From: a virus | Strand: one strand, 5' to 3' | IMG/VR virus record: IMGVR_UViG_3300030107_002093 | Span: 38,726-102,725 of that record | DNA length: 64,000 nt | Shown here: in pieces, positions 53,027 through 60,473 of the stretch | How positions within the stretch are numbered: the first letter of the stretch is position 1 | Layout of the letters: every line of letters begins with the position of its first letter | Notes under the pieces: model-generated | Told to the model about the DNA's origin: nothing | Seen by the model: only the letters and a program-made list of their open reading frames with translations | Database searches by the model: none | Program-made: the position numbers and the translations under genes

Positions 53027-53479
53027 CTAGTCCTGTCTCCCTTGAGAGACTAGGAGTAATACGAGATACCCAATCAAATCCTTGATGATATCATCGTCAC
53101 TCTCCATTGAATCATTACCCAACATTAGGCGATTCAACTTGTCGTCAATTCTGACCTTGATTTGCTCGTCCGTAGATGCCTTGGAGAAGATACGATTGGG
53201 ACTCAAAGCCGAGTCTCCATACTGCTCATTCTTCGCCAATAACAACTTCTTGACTTCCTCTAATACTGCTTCTATTTCTTCCTGACTATTTGCCATTTTC
53301 TTCCACTTCCTACTGCTCTTCGCTAATCCCTCAAATGGGTTGTCACCCACATGAGCCTTGTTCCCTAGAGTGCTTAGATACTTACTAGGGACATACTCCT
53401 CAAGATGGTTGTCCTTCGCCATCTCATGATATTCGTCAATTGTCTTCTTCACATCTTTTTCTACTTTCTTCCATGCCAT
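53027..53479 (-). CDS. Nmad1/DUF1599- or MazG-like all-alpha protein
   Basis: ATG 53479 (150 aa) has AGGTG upstream. The second half, LLLAKNEQYGDSA then a basic/acidic VRIDDKLNRLMLG and DDIIKDLIGYLVLLL, is the pattern of DUF1599/nucleotide-modification-associated proteins, related in shape to MazG pyrophosphatases (E-x-Y-G, then D-x-x-x-R, then D-L-x-x-Y). It might act on nucleotides. It is the first gene of the long minus-strand block, so it is expressed earliest from the divergent region. Confidence 0.6.
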   Translation of the reverse strand: MAWKKVEKDVKKTIDEYHEMAKDNHLEEYVPSKYLSTLGNKAHVGDNPFEGLAKSSRKWKKMANSQEEIEAVLEEVKKLLLAKNEQYGDSALSPNRIFSKASTDEQIKVRIDDKLNRLMLGNDSMESDDDIIKDLIGYLVLLLVSQGRQD

Positions 53480-53567
53480 GTTTCTCACACCTTTCTCATC
53501 GAATGAGAGATATTATTCTTCCCCTCTCCGCCATCCAGTCCTCCGATTTCCAACTGACGTTTCTCAT

Positions 53568-53741
<174 letters not shown>

Positions 53742-53845
53742 GCATCTCTGTCAGTTCATATACTCCTGACTAGGGCTACTCATACTTGATATTCTATAGT
53801 AGTATATCATTGATTATTCTATATATTATATTATATTAATATGCA

Positions 53846-53886
53846 TACCAGATAGAGAGGGAGAGAAAAGTCTCTCTATACTGGTA
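53846..53886. promoter_or_regulatory. Strong hairpin next to AT-rich tract
   Basis: TACCAG-ATAGAGAG (53846-53859) pairs with CTCTCTAT-a-CTGGTA (53872-53886): 14 base pairs with one bulged A and a 12-nt loop. It follows directly on a stretch of A and T. The position in the divergent region suggests an operator, leader structure or origin element. Confidence 0.55.
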
Positions 53887-54050
53887 GCAATTAATTTACA
53901 CAGGTGAGTATTATCAGTTAAGTATACAATTAGAATAAGACACACTTTCCGAGTGTCTCAGATTCTCAAAAGTAGTCACCCTCAAACCCTTTTAAAGACG
54001 CCCTCCGCTAAACTGCACCTCCGACTGAATAGTCCTAATGCGAAGATACT

Positions 54051-54090
54051 ACCATATGGTAAGGGACACTTTGAGGACACACCTCATAAG
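54051..54090 (+). repeat. Cassette repeat, element 1 (right half)
   Basis: ACCATATGGT (54051-54060), ACTTTG (54068-54073) and CCTCATAAG (54082-54090) in the order shared by all copies. The left arm (ACAAAGT) is missing. It lies 60 nt before the first cassette gene, so the missing half may mark the end of the array. Confidence 0.75.
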
Positions 54091-54149
54091 ACTTCCAACC
54101 CCCATACTATTGTCTCGGAGGAGGCACAACCAACACAGGAGAGAATGAT

Positions 54150-54614
54150 ATGGCAGAAATGAAGAATTGGAATGAGTTCAGCACAACCGTGAACAGTTTC
54201 TTGGATGGAGGGTCAGTCGACAAGATGACTGCCTCGACTTGCAGGACACTGCTCGGAAAAGGAGACAACAACGTAACGGCACAGACAAAGGTGTCCTCGG
54301 CAATAAAGACCATGCTAGAGGACTTCGATGGCGCACCAGTCGGTAGGGCATCCGCTCTAACTGGCGATGCGCTAACTTCCTTTGTGGGTGCAAGCAAGGA
54401 GATTGAGGCAATTGCTTCCGTCTTCGATGCTCACCCCTCAATCAGGGGCCTTATCCTTCCACACGGAAGGAGCAAGGAAGCCGTCTTTGATGACGGTAAC
54501 GCATGGGTGGCTTTCATAGTCGCACAGATGCGCCGAAACGCTATCTCAGCAAGCAAGGCTGGCTGGGATGGTTCACCGGACACTCTAGTGTCCTTCCTTC
54601 AGGAGGGAAACTGA
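54150..54614 (+). CDS. Cassette protein, MAEM family 1 (154 aa)
   Basis: 154 residues with AGGAG upstream. It starts MAEMKNWNEF and has the same upstream layout (repeat, then GGAGAGA before ATGGCAGAAATG) as the gene at 56745. Residues ~33-60, LLGKGDNNVT then SAIKTMLEDF, resemble LVKAGDAKPS then SAIRTCFSDI in that protein, so the two are likely distant paralogues. Mostly helical, no known domain. Role unknown. Confidence 0.65.
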   Translation: MAEMKNWNEFSTTVNSFLDGGSVDKMTASTCRTLLGKGDNNVTAQTKVSSAIKTMLEDFDGAPVGRASALTGDALTSFVGASKEIEAIASVFDAHPSIRGLILPHGRSKEAVFDDGNAWVAFIVAQMRRNAISASKAGWDGSPDTLVSFLQEGN

Positions 54615-54653
54615 GTCGGTGATGTTGTCTCCTCCAGACACATCAAGGTTCCC

Positions 54654-54704
54654 ACAAAGTTCCGAACCATATGGTATGATACTTTGCTCAGCATACCTCA
54701 TAAG
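54654..54704 (+). repeat. Cassette repeat, element 2
   Basis: ACAAAGT (54654-54660), 5 nt, ACCATATGGT (54666-54675), 5 nt, ACTTTG (54681-54686), then CCTCATAAG (54696-54704). The inner arms are mirror-symmetric. It lies 40 nt after one gene and 22 nt before the next. Confidence 0.8.
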
Positions 54705-54725
54705 TCTGCAAGGGTAACTACTACC

Positions 54726-55454
54726 ATGTTGACATATGTAAGAACATACGAGATAACCTACGACAGAACGACAAGTGAGAAGATGCCACAATTGAACACT
54801 AAACTGTTCACCAGTGGTGTCAGAACATGCAACAAATACAGTAGCGATTTGGATGACCACCACTACGGAATGCAAGAATACGAGGATAGGGAAACATCCT
54901 ACATGATTGACATGATGGGTAAGATTGGTGTCATGGATTTCATGTATAGGAGCGATGCCCAGAAAGCAGAGGAGCAACTACAGAAGGCATTCCCATACGA
55001 GGATATTCACATGTATGAGGAATCGAAGGTCAAGAGTGGTGAGAAAGAGAAGGGGCCAAGAGGAGAATACCTAATTCACACTGATTACGACTACTGCCTC
55101 AAATACTACAACCCACATCAGACAGTTGATGAGAATGTGAAGGTAGTTGCCACACTACACACCACCTACAATGAGACAAAACTCAAATTCGTCATCACAT
55201 GGCAATCAGAGAAGGTCGCAAGGAAGGCTAAGATTGAGCAGAAGTGCGTAGATGCCCCACTAGCAATAATGGGGAAGATACAACACGTTGTTGAGAAGTC
55301 TTTGAGGGAACTCAATGATTGGGAAACCGAAGTTTTCGACAATGCGGAGATTGGTTGCCACTTCGATGTCATCAGTGAGAGCAGAAGTGAATGCACTCCT
55401 GATATTATCGAGAGAGTTAGAGCCGAGAAGAGGAAGAACGAGGAGGAAGAGTGA
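54726..55454 (+). CDS. Cassette protein (242 aa)
   Basis: I chose ATG 54726 (242 aa); a TTG at 54684 would start inside the repeat. The protein is charged and alpha/beta, with MLTYVRTYEITYD at the start, a possible beta sheet (KVVATLHTTYNETKLKFVITW) near residue 155, and a long C-terminal helix ending RKNEEEE. No family recognised. It heads a three-gene unit (with 55457 and 55660). Confidence 0.6.
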   Translation: MLTYVRTYEITYDRTTSEKMPQLNTKLFTSGVRTCNKYSSDLDDHHYGMQEYEDRETSYMIDMMGKIGVMDFMYRSDAQKAEEQLQKAFPYEDIHMYEESKVKSGEKEKGPRGEYLIHTDYDYCLKYYNPHQTVDENVKVVATLHTTYNETKLKFVITWQSEKVARKAKIEQKCVDAPLAIMGKIQHVVEKSLRELNDWETEVFDNAEIGCHFDVISESRSECTPDIIERVRAEKRKNEEEE

Positions 55455-55456
55455 AT

Positions 55457-55660
55457 ATGACAGATTACACAGTGAAGAATGGAGCAGTAGTAAGAGAAGA
55501 TGTGAAACCATACAAGTATGAACTGGAAGTTGGACACTCCAAGAGTGGTTCAGACCATGTTATCGTCATCAAGAGTCTAAGGGTTCGTGGCGATGACTTG
55601 GCTGAGTCACTTGCTGAGTTGAAAGCCGCTCTACGAGCATTCAGGGAGATGAATCTCTGA
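55457..55660 (+). CDS. Small cassette protein (67 aa)
   Basis: ATG 55457 lies 2 nt after the previous stop, with GAGGAAGAG before it. The 67-residue product has two strands (YKYELEVGHSKSG; HVIVIKSLRVRG) and a C-terminal helix (LAELKAALRAFREM). No family recognised. Its stop overlaps the next ATG. Confidence 0.6.
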   Translation: MTDYTVKNGAVVREDVKPYKYELEVGHSKSGSDHVIVIKSLRVRGDDLAESLAELKAALRAFREMNL

Positions 55661-56007
55661 TGCCATTGATAGTTGGAATAGTAAACGGCCCTGACAAGGG
55701 GTTCTCTAGTGAGGAGATTAGTTTCATCAACAGTTTCGGCATAGGTGTCTTAGCGATGGCGGCTTGTGTGGGTAGAGTAGATGACCCACAGAAGTTCCAT
55801 GATAGGATACAAATGACTAATCTCGTTACGGGAATATTCAACTTCCTACCTAGTTGGTTCACCGTTGAGTTCTGTGGCAGACTACAAGCCGCAGATTGGT
55901 CAGCCAACGTTACCACAGAGTCACATACGATGTGGAAGAACCGTATGAAGCAACGACTGTGGGATGATATCAAGAGAGACTACGCAAAGAGTTGTGAGGA
56001 GGAGTGA
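55660..56007 (+). CDS. Cassette protein (115 aa)
   Basis: 115 residues; the ATG overlaps the previous stop. The N-terminal half is hydrophobic and may contain one membrane-like helix (SFGIGVLAMAACVG); the C-terminal half is basic with KNRMKQRLWDDIKRD and ends CEEE. No family recognised. Confidence 0.55.
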   Translation: MPLIVGIVNGPDKGFSSEEISFINSFGIGVLAMAACVGRVDDPQKFHDRIQMTNLVTGIFNFLPSWFTVEFCGRLQAADWSANVTTESHTMWKNRMKQRLWDDIKRDYAKSCEEE

Positions 56008-56021
56008 TTACAAGTTGGCGA

Positions 56022-56044
56022 GGCTACATAAACAGGTGGTAGCC
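56022..56044 (+). promoter_or_regulatory. Stem-loop after cassette unit 2
   Basis: GGCTAC (56022-56027) pairs with GTAGCC (56039-56044) around an 11-nt loop, 15 nt after the stop at 56007. It may protect or end the transcript. Confidence 0.35.
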
Positions 56045-56135
56045 CAAAACCGTAACCGATATGCACAGAGCAATCTGATAATACATAGAGCATTAAGAAG
56101 TCGGGTAAGCCAACACACCCTTCAGGGTATGGGCG

Positions 56136-56169
56136 ACAAAGTGCCATACCATATGGTGGTAAACTTTGT
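56136..56169 (+). repeat. Cassette repeat, element 3
   Basis: ACAAAGT (56136-56142), 5 nt, ACCATATGGT (56148-56157), 5 nt, ACTTTGT (56163-56169): a perfect symmetric copy of the inner arms. The outer CCTCATAAG arm is not present; ACACCTTGTT follows instead. Confidence 0.8.
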
Positions 56170-56242
56170 GGACACCTTGTTCAATTGTGCTGGAACCGTC
56201 AAGGAGGAGAGGAGAGCATCGTTGCAAGTTGCTAAGTCTTAG

Positions 56243-56619
56243 TTCCGACTCATGGCTAGGGGTGTATTCCGGATTCACCCTAGTCTGATTGCGCACTTCT
56301 CAGTCTACAGAGCATTCGTCTTGCTAGTCTCTTGGCACTCCTATCAGTTCCAGTGGAATTGAAGGTGGTAGAGTGGATTGGTTTCCCAGAGCCACTAATC
56401 CGCATGGGCGCAAGGTTCACAGTTTTGTAATTGCAAATCTTAACCCGCTGATACCGCGTAACCTATCAGGAGTAATCCCGACTTTCAACGGCTCCTATCT
56501 CTAGGTGCGATTGCCCCACTACAGGGAGGTTGCGTGCCTTTGACCCCTTGCGAAGGTCACATTCAGCCACTACCGTGTCCCTCCGGCCAAGGGGGACAAT
56601 AGTATGGTAGCCAGCACAT
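56243..56619 (+). ncRNA. Candidate structured RNA between repeats 3 and 4
   Basis: 377 bp without a gene, lying between two cassette repeats where other units carry genes. Stem-loops follow each other: CTAGGGGTG/CACCCTAG (56256-56283), CTGATA/TATCAG (56448-56469), AGGAG/CTCCT (56468-56496), TGACC/GGTCA near 56549-56567, and TGTCCC/GGGACA near 56577-56599. Local GC is higher than in the AT-rich spacers. This suggests a folded RNA carried as a cassette. No known RNA family or tRNA is recognised. Confidence 0.4.
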
Positions 56620-56688
56620 CTTATGAGGTGTCATTACAAAGTTATGCTTACCATATGGTAGGATACTTTGTCAACATACCCTCATAAG
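56620..56688 (+). repeat. Cassette repeat, element 4 (most complete)
   Basis: CTTATGAGG (56620-56628), ACAAAGT (56636-56642), ACCATATGGT (56650-56659), ACTTTGT (56665-56671), CCTCATAAG (56680-56688). Both outer and inner arms are inverted copies, making a 69-bp interrupted palindrome with a near-constant spacing. It serves as the type copy for the other five. Confidence 0.9.
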
Positions 56689-56744
56689 GGTGGTTTGTCA
56701 GTAATAGTTGTCCCGAAAGACACACTCTAACAGGAGAGAGACAC

Positions 56745-57269
56745 ATGGCAGAAATGACAGATGACAAATGGAATGCAATAAAGACGAAGATTGAACTGTG
56801 GTTTACTAACCACGAAGATTGGGAGGATACGCACCTTGAGTTGCTATCAGTTCCCAATCTGGTGAAGGCTGGCGATGCAAAGCCAAGCAAGAGGACTGCA
56901 CTATACAGTGCAATCCGAACATGCTTCTCGGACATACCCGACAAACCTTTCACTACCGGAAAGAAGAGCGCAATGCCTGACGAAACTCAGTCATTCCGTG
57001 ACGGAGAACTCGCTACTATCAAGAAGGCTCTAGAGTCTTGCTTCGATGATTGTGAGCAGATGTCAAGGTATCTAGTGCGCAACAAGAGAAGTGGCGGCGG
57101 TCTATTCACCGATGGTGCGGATTTCGCACAGACTATGGTTGACGCGGCAAGACTTCGTATGAATGCGGCATTCAATGCTCACCTAAAGAGTGACGACAAA
57201 GCCGATTATATCTGGGACGGTTCCGACAAGGGACTTGTATGCCAGATTCCTCCCAAGGAGGACAATTGA
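56745..57269 (+). CDS. Cassette protein, MAEM family 2 (174 aa)
   Basis: 174 residues, starting MAEMTDDKWN after AGGAGAGAGACAC. It resembles the protein at 54150 in its start, its helical make-up and a SAIRTCFSDI segment near residue 55. It has several Cys (ESCFDDCEQM) that are lacking in the other. No known domain. Each paralogue follows a copy of the palindromic repeat. Confidence 0.65.
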   Translation: MAEMTDDKWNAIKTKIELWFTNHEDWEDTHLELLSVPNLVKAGDAKPSKRTALYSAIRTCFSDIPDKPFTTGKKSAMPDETQSFRDGELATIKKALESCFDDCEQMSRYLVRNKRSGGGLFTDGADFAQTMVDAARLRMNAAFNAHLKSDDKADYIWDGSDKGLVCQIPPKEDN

Positions 57270-57358
57270 GTAAGTGACCTTTCGGGACACACACATTCGA
57301 TAAAGAGGTAAGGATTCAGGGTATACCACTTGAGGAATCCAGTAAACTAGTGACAAGA

Positions 57359-57384
57359 CCTCATGCACCCAACGGGGTGCGAGG
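57359..57384 (+). promoter_or_regulatory. Stem-loop in the 57.3-57.5 kb spacer
   Basis: CCTC (57359-57362) plus GCACCC (57365-57370) pair with GGGTGC (57375-57380) and GAGG (57381-57384): ten base pairs with a 2-nt bulge and 4-nt loop. It lies 90 nt after the 56745 gene and before repeat 5, and may act as terminator or processing site. The rest of the 218-bp spacer shows GGATTC/GAATCC pairing (about 57314-57342) and no gene. Confidence 0.45.
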
Positions 57385-57416
57385 TTAACCCACCACTAAC
57401 CCCTCTATAGGGTAGC

Positions 57417-57464
57417 CCAAAGTGCAACCATATGGTAAGGATACTTTGAATCACGCACCTCATA
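57417..57464 (+). repeat. Cassette repeat, element 5
   Basis: CCAAAGT (57417-57423), 3 nt, ACCATATGGT (57427-57436), 6 nt, ACTTTG (57443-57448) and CCTCATA (57458-57464). Arms are slightly decayed but in the same order. It lies 24 nt before the next cassette gene. Confidence 0.75.
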
Positions 57465-57487
57465 GGTGAGACTGTCTGGCATATATC

Positions 57488-57733
57488 ATGAAGAACGTGG
57501 CATTTCAGAGGAGACACTTCAACTGGATGGTTGGATTAATGGTAGAAATGGACTTGTCGGAGGAGCAAACCGATTGGATGATAATGAGACTATCGGAGAC
57601 TAACGACAATTTCAATGAGAGGACATTCAGACTCAGTTTGATGAGAGAATTGAATGCGAGAGAGACAACTAGTCTATTCTCAAGCCCCTTAACATACAAA
57701 GGGTTAGGATTGAGGACAAAGGAGGAAGAATAA
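57488..57733 (+). CDS. Small helical cassette protein (81 aa)
   Basis: 81 residues, mainly helical (HFNWMVGLMVEMDLSEEQ; RTFRLSLMRELNARE) with an EEE end. Its stop overlaps the next ATG (TAATG). First of a three-gene unit. No family recognised. Confidence 0.6.
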   Translation: MKNVAFQRRHFNWMVGLMVEMDLSEEQTDWMIMRLSETNDNFNERTFRLSLMRELNARETTSLFSSPLTYKGLGLRTKEEE

Positions 57734-57933
57734 TGGGAAGATTTACGACATACTACGACCACTATAACATCAAGTGCGATTTATCCACAATGTGCGGGTG
57801 TGAACTATGCTGTGGGGAGGCATACATTGACACAAGCGGAAACGTGGTTTATCTTGATGAAGAGGACTTTACTGGTGACTACCTCACACCAGAAGACATC
57901 AAGAGGATTGAGGCAAAGAAGGAGGAAGAATAA
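57733..57933 (+). CDS. Cys-rich small cassette protein (66 aa)
   Basis: 66 residues. Residues 15-29 carry KCDLSTMCGCELCCGEA, five Cys in a row of 13 residues, consistent with a zinc or iron site, followed by an acidic body and an EEE tail. TAATG overlaps at both ends. No family recognised. Confidence 0.6.
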   Translation: MGRFTTYYDHYNIKCDLSTMCGCELCCGEAYIDTSGNVVYLDEEDFTGDYLTPEDIKRIEAKKEEE

Positions 57934-58133
57934 TGGGAACAAGTTGGAACAAGAGACACGCGACAACCATCATCGGGGTTAACGGTGACGCTATCGACAG
58001 AAGCGGAATGCAAAAGGCCCACTGGCGAAGGTATGACCTATGGAAGCAACGCTTCCTAGACAAGCGAACCAAGAAGTGGGACGAGAGACTCATCAAGGAG
58101 TGGTTGAAGCCACTTGTTGACGAGGAGGAGTGA
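57933..58133 (+). CDS. Small basic cassette protein (66 aa)
   Basis: 66 residues, basic and Trp-rich (KAHWRRYDLWKQRFLDKRTK), with an acidic DEEE end. The start is at a TAATG junction. A DNA-binding or packaging-linked protein is possible. It is the last cassette gene before repeat 6. Confidence 0.55.
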   Translation: MGTSWNKRHATTIIGVNGDAIDRSGMQKAHWRRYDLWKQRFLDKRTKKWDERLIKEWLKPLVDEEE

Positions 58134-58152
58134 CGACCTCAACGGGGTTTCC

Positions 58153-58178
58153 ACAAAGTTCACAACCATATGGCTTTG
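58153..58178 (+). repeat. Cassette repeat, element 6 (left half)
   Basis: ACAAAGT (58153-58159), 5 nt, ACCATATGG (58165-58173), then a shortened CTTTG. The right arm is lost. With element 1, which lacks the left arm, it brackets the array as half sites at both ends. Confidence 0.75.
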
Positions 58179-58457
58179 CAATGTGAAATTTTTTTTCCTT
58201 GATTAATGCAGACTGCATTCAAACTGGAAAAATTTCGCCTTTCATACAATAATATAATGTGATTTATAGTTATCCGCTATGATAATTAGACGGAGGAATA
58301 AGCACAGATAAAAACAATTGGAATAAAATGTTATTACATTCTTATTCTGGGAATAGAACAAATTGATGAAAAAAAAAATCGCAAGTGCCAAACAAATTCC
58401 GGGTATTTTTTTGAAAAAGAGTGGTAAAATATGTTTAACCAAGGAGTTGTATTCTAG
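58179..58457 (+). promoter_or_regulatory. AT-rich gap: terminator, palindrome and promoter
   Basis: No gene is seen. A T8 run at about 58189-58198 would end the cassette transcript. AATGCAG-A-CTGCATT (58205-58219) is a perfect 15-bp palindrome, a likely operator. Further on, AT-rich words (TAAAATATG near 58426) could serve as TATA for the next operon, whose first gene has AAGGAG 11 nt before the ATG. Confidence 0.45.
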
Positions 58458-58658
58458 ATGGATTGGCAGAAGAAGTTGAAAACTGAGAAACAGGGCAAGG
58501 AGTGGCTTGACTATGAGTCCGATAAGCCAAAGTTGGGGAAATGCAAGGTTGCGTTATGTGTTGCTAGGGATTGTATGCACAATGAGGGCGGAAATTGCAC
58601 TTTGGACAGTATTACCGTCAATGCGAAGGGCGGATGTAGCCAATATTCCGAAAAATAG
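58458..58658 (+). CDS. DUF1540-like metal-binding protein (66 aa)
   Basis: 66 residues. The C-terminal half, LGKCKVALCVARDCMHN then NCTLDSITVN and GGCSQY, follows the DUF1540 pattern of conserved Cys around a short beta hairpin. The start MDWQKKLK echoes the M-x-W-x-x-x-L-K tag of the genes downstream. Likely a small zinc protein of the same set. Confidence 0.6.
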   Translation: MDWQKKLKTEKQGKEWLDYESDKPKLGKCKVALCVARDCMHNEGGNCTLDSITVNAKGGCSQYSEK

Positions 58659-58666
58659 GTGGGAAT

Positions 58667-59368
58667 ATGGCAGATTGGACGGAAATTCTCAAGAAACCGC
58701 TAATTTCCATCCCAAAACAGAAGATTCGGATTAAAAAGCCGAAGAAAATAGAGCAAGAGGACGATTGTAAGAGGAAATTGAAGGAAATCGCCCAGAGAGT
58801 GCTAAATGCTCCATTATTTGACAAGGAATTCAAACTTAACGGTTCAGAGTGGACATCAGAACGTGTTAGAACGGAGGAATTACCAGATGCAGCCTCATAT
58901 AGCATTGCTGATGGTAGACATGGGGGGAAACTGAAGGTGGGAACATGGCTTCCAGAAGAATTGCGCGGAAATGCGACTAATGGTGCAATAGGCTATCTTC
59001 GTGGGGCAGGTTCCGATGCTGATATCAATGAGTTGCCAGAAAAGATATGTTGTGAGGCGTTGAAGCATCTGAAGGCGGTTTCTAATGGAGAGGTTCTTTC
59101 TGAGCAAACACTCGTTGGATGGACAGTTGGCTCGCGTGTTAAACTAGAGACATATGGGAGAAACCCTACAGTCCATCTGTGGAATAGGGAGGTCTACATC
59201 AAGAATGCACAAGGCCCGACACCTCAACTGTCGATTGGTATTTCTCTGAAGTTTTTCATCCCAACTCCCTTCGGTGGTCGAACAAGAGATGTAGAGACTG
59301 CTAACTTGAGAGAAGTCACTAGGGTCTTCAAGGAATGTGACAGGATGTTCAAGGAGGCGGTAGGTTGA
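58667..59368 (+). CDS. Tagged paralogue 1 (233 aa)
   Basis: 233 residues. The N-terminus, MADWTEILKKPLISIPK followed by IRIKKPKKIE and a Cys, is shared with the next three genes. A second common spot is ICCEALKHL near residue 125 (VACKFLELL in the 60470 protein). The remaining body is alpha/beta and unique. The basic, proline-containing tag looks like an address or docking signal. Function unknown. Confidence 0.65.
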   Translation: MADWTEILKKPLISIPKQKIRIKKPKKIEQEDDCKRKLKEIAQRVLNAPLFDKEFKLNGSEWTSERVRTEELPDAASYSIADGRHGGKLKVGTWLPEELRGNATNGAIGYLRGAGSDADINELPEKICCEALKHLKAVSNGEVLSEQTLVGWTVGSRVKLETYGRNPTVHLWNREVYIKNAQGPTPQLSIGISLKFFIPTPFGGRTRDVETANLREVTRVFKECDRMFKEAVG

Positions 59369-59841
59369 GTTGGTTTGACATTATCAAGGAGCCTTTGATA
59401 TCTATTCCCAAAGGCAGTGTTAGAATCAAGAAGCCTAAGAAGATTGAGACTAATGATAAATGTCTACCGAAAGTCAAGAAGTTCCTTTGGGATGTCTTTC
59501 CTATTATTGCAAATGAGTCAGATTTCACAATATTGTTTGAAAAAGATGGTGGTCATTGCTATGTGCAGGATTTCAATATATCAGAAGAGTATGCATGTAA
59601 AATTCTACAAGCCATGTCCATGAACAGTCCTCCGAGGGGATTTATGATAAGTTGGGCCGAAGGAAATGTGGCGTATCTCGATAGTAATTTGACCGATGAT
59701 GAATTACGCTTTCACGATATGCCTTTGATGAAGATAACCAATCCACCATATAACTGTGAAATAAATTATGTGGGAGCAAAACCGTTAACCTCAGAAAGAT
59801 GGTCAGAGATATTGGATAAAATTAAGGATGTGTTTCCATGA
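59365..59841 (+). CDS. Tagged paralogue 2 (158 aa), TTG start
   Basis: TTG 59365 overlaps the previous stop (TTGA), with AAGGAGG 8 nt upstream. The tag reads SWFDIIKEPLISIPK then VRIKKPKKIE and Cys34. The second common spot is YACKILQAM. The body is shorter than in its relatives. The use of TTG is certain because the tag aligns from that codon. Confidence 0.65.
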   Translation: MSWFDIIKEPLISIPKGSVRIKKPKKIETNDKCLPKVKKFLWDVFPIIANESDFTILFEKDGGHCYVQDFNISEEYACKILQAMSMNSPPRGFMISWAEGNVAYLDSNLTDDELRFHDMPLMKITNPPYNCEINYVGAKPLTSERWSEILDKIKDVFP

Positions 59842-60473
59842 GTTGGTTCGATATTCTGAAGGAGCCACTTATCTCTGTGCCTAAGAGCATAGTTAGCATG
59901 AAGAAGCCAAAGAAGGTTGAGATTAAGGAGGATTGCAAGGAGAGGTTGGGTGCTTTCATAGAGAAGGTCAAAAGTATTGTTCCTAGTGGCTCTGTGTATG
60001 AACCATATGGCCCATTCACAAAATATATTGAAGGTATGAATAGAAGAAACTACTACTATCAAAAGTGGGATGAAGTTTCTGAAGAGGTAGCATGTAAAAT
60101 AATTGAAATGTTGAGAAAGGAAGCCAACAATAAGGACTATGCTGATGGGGGAGTAACTTATCGAGGGAAGTTTCCTAAAGTCAGGGAAAAACACGGAAAC
60201 ATGTCGAGATTAGCAGAAGTTGACGATTATGAGATTGAAGTTGAATTTGCTAAATCCGATATGGCTTTAACTAATAGAATGGAAAACAGAGGGAGACTAT
60301 TAATTTATGTGTTTTCCGGTAGTAAAAAACTGTATCTACTAAGAGTATACCTCAGAATTGGTGATGTAGTTGAGCCTGATACTGCAACAGTAGCACCACC
60401 ACCGAGAGCCAGACCCAACGAAGAGCAAGAAGACTTTGATAATTACGATAAGATAAAGGCGGTCATTCCATGA
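59838..60473 (+). CDS. Tagged paralogue 3 (211 aa)
   Basis: ATG overlaps the previous stop (ATGA). Tag SWFDILKEPLISVPK, then MKKPKKVE and Cys; second spot VACKIIEML near residue 90. The C-terminal part has a proline/arginine stretch (VAPPPRARPNEEQED). The body otherwise differs from the other members. Confidence 0.65.
   Translation: MSWFDILKEPLISVPKSIVSMKKPKKVEIKEDCKERLGAFIEKVKSIVPSGSVYEPYGPFTKYIEGMNRRNYYYQKWDEVSEEVACKIIEMLRKEANNKDYADGGVTYRGKFPKVREKHGNMSRLAEVDDYEIEVEFAKSDMALTNRMENRGRLLIYVFSGSKKLYLLRVYLRIGDVVEPDTATVAPPPRARPNEEQEDFDNYDKIKAVIP

Noticed and set aside
55964-56242. 92-residue plus-strand frame
   Set aside because: It crosses the palindromic repeat element 3 and overlaps the end of a well-supported gene; no domain-like sequence.
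56365-56440. tRNA-like segment (GGTGGTAGAGTGGATTGG ... GGTTCAC)
   Set aside because: Some D-arm and T-arm words appear, but acceptor and anticodon stems do not pair; no complete cloverleaf found.
54051-58178. A true integron
   Set aside because: Cassette layout is similar, but no integrase or attI is present in the window, so the name is not justified; only the repeat array is reported.
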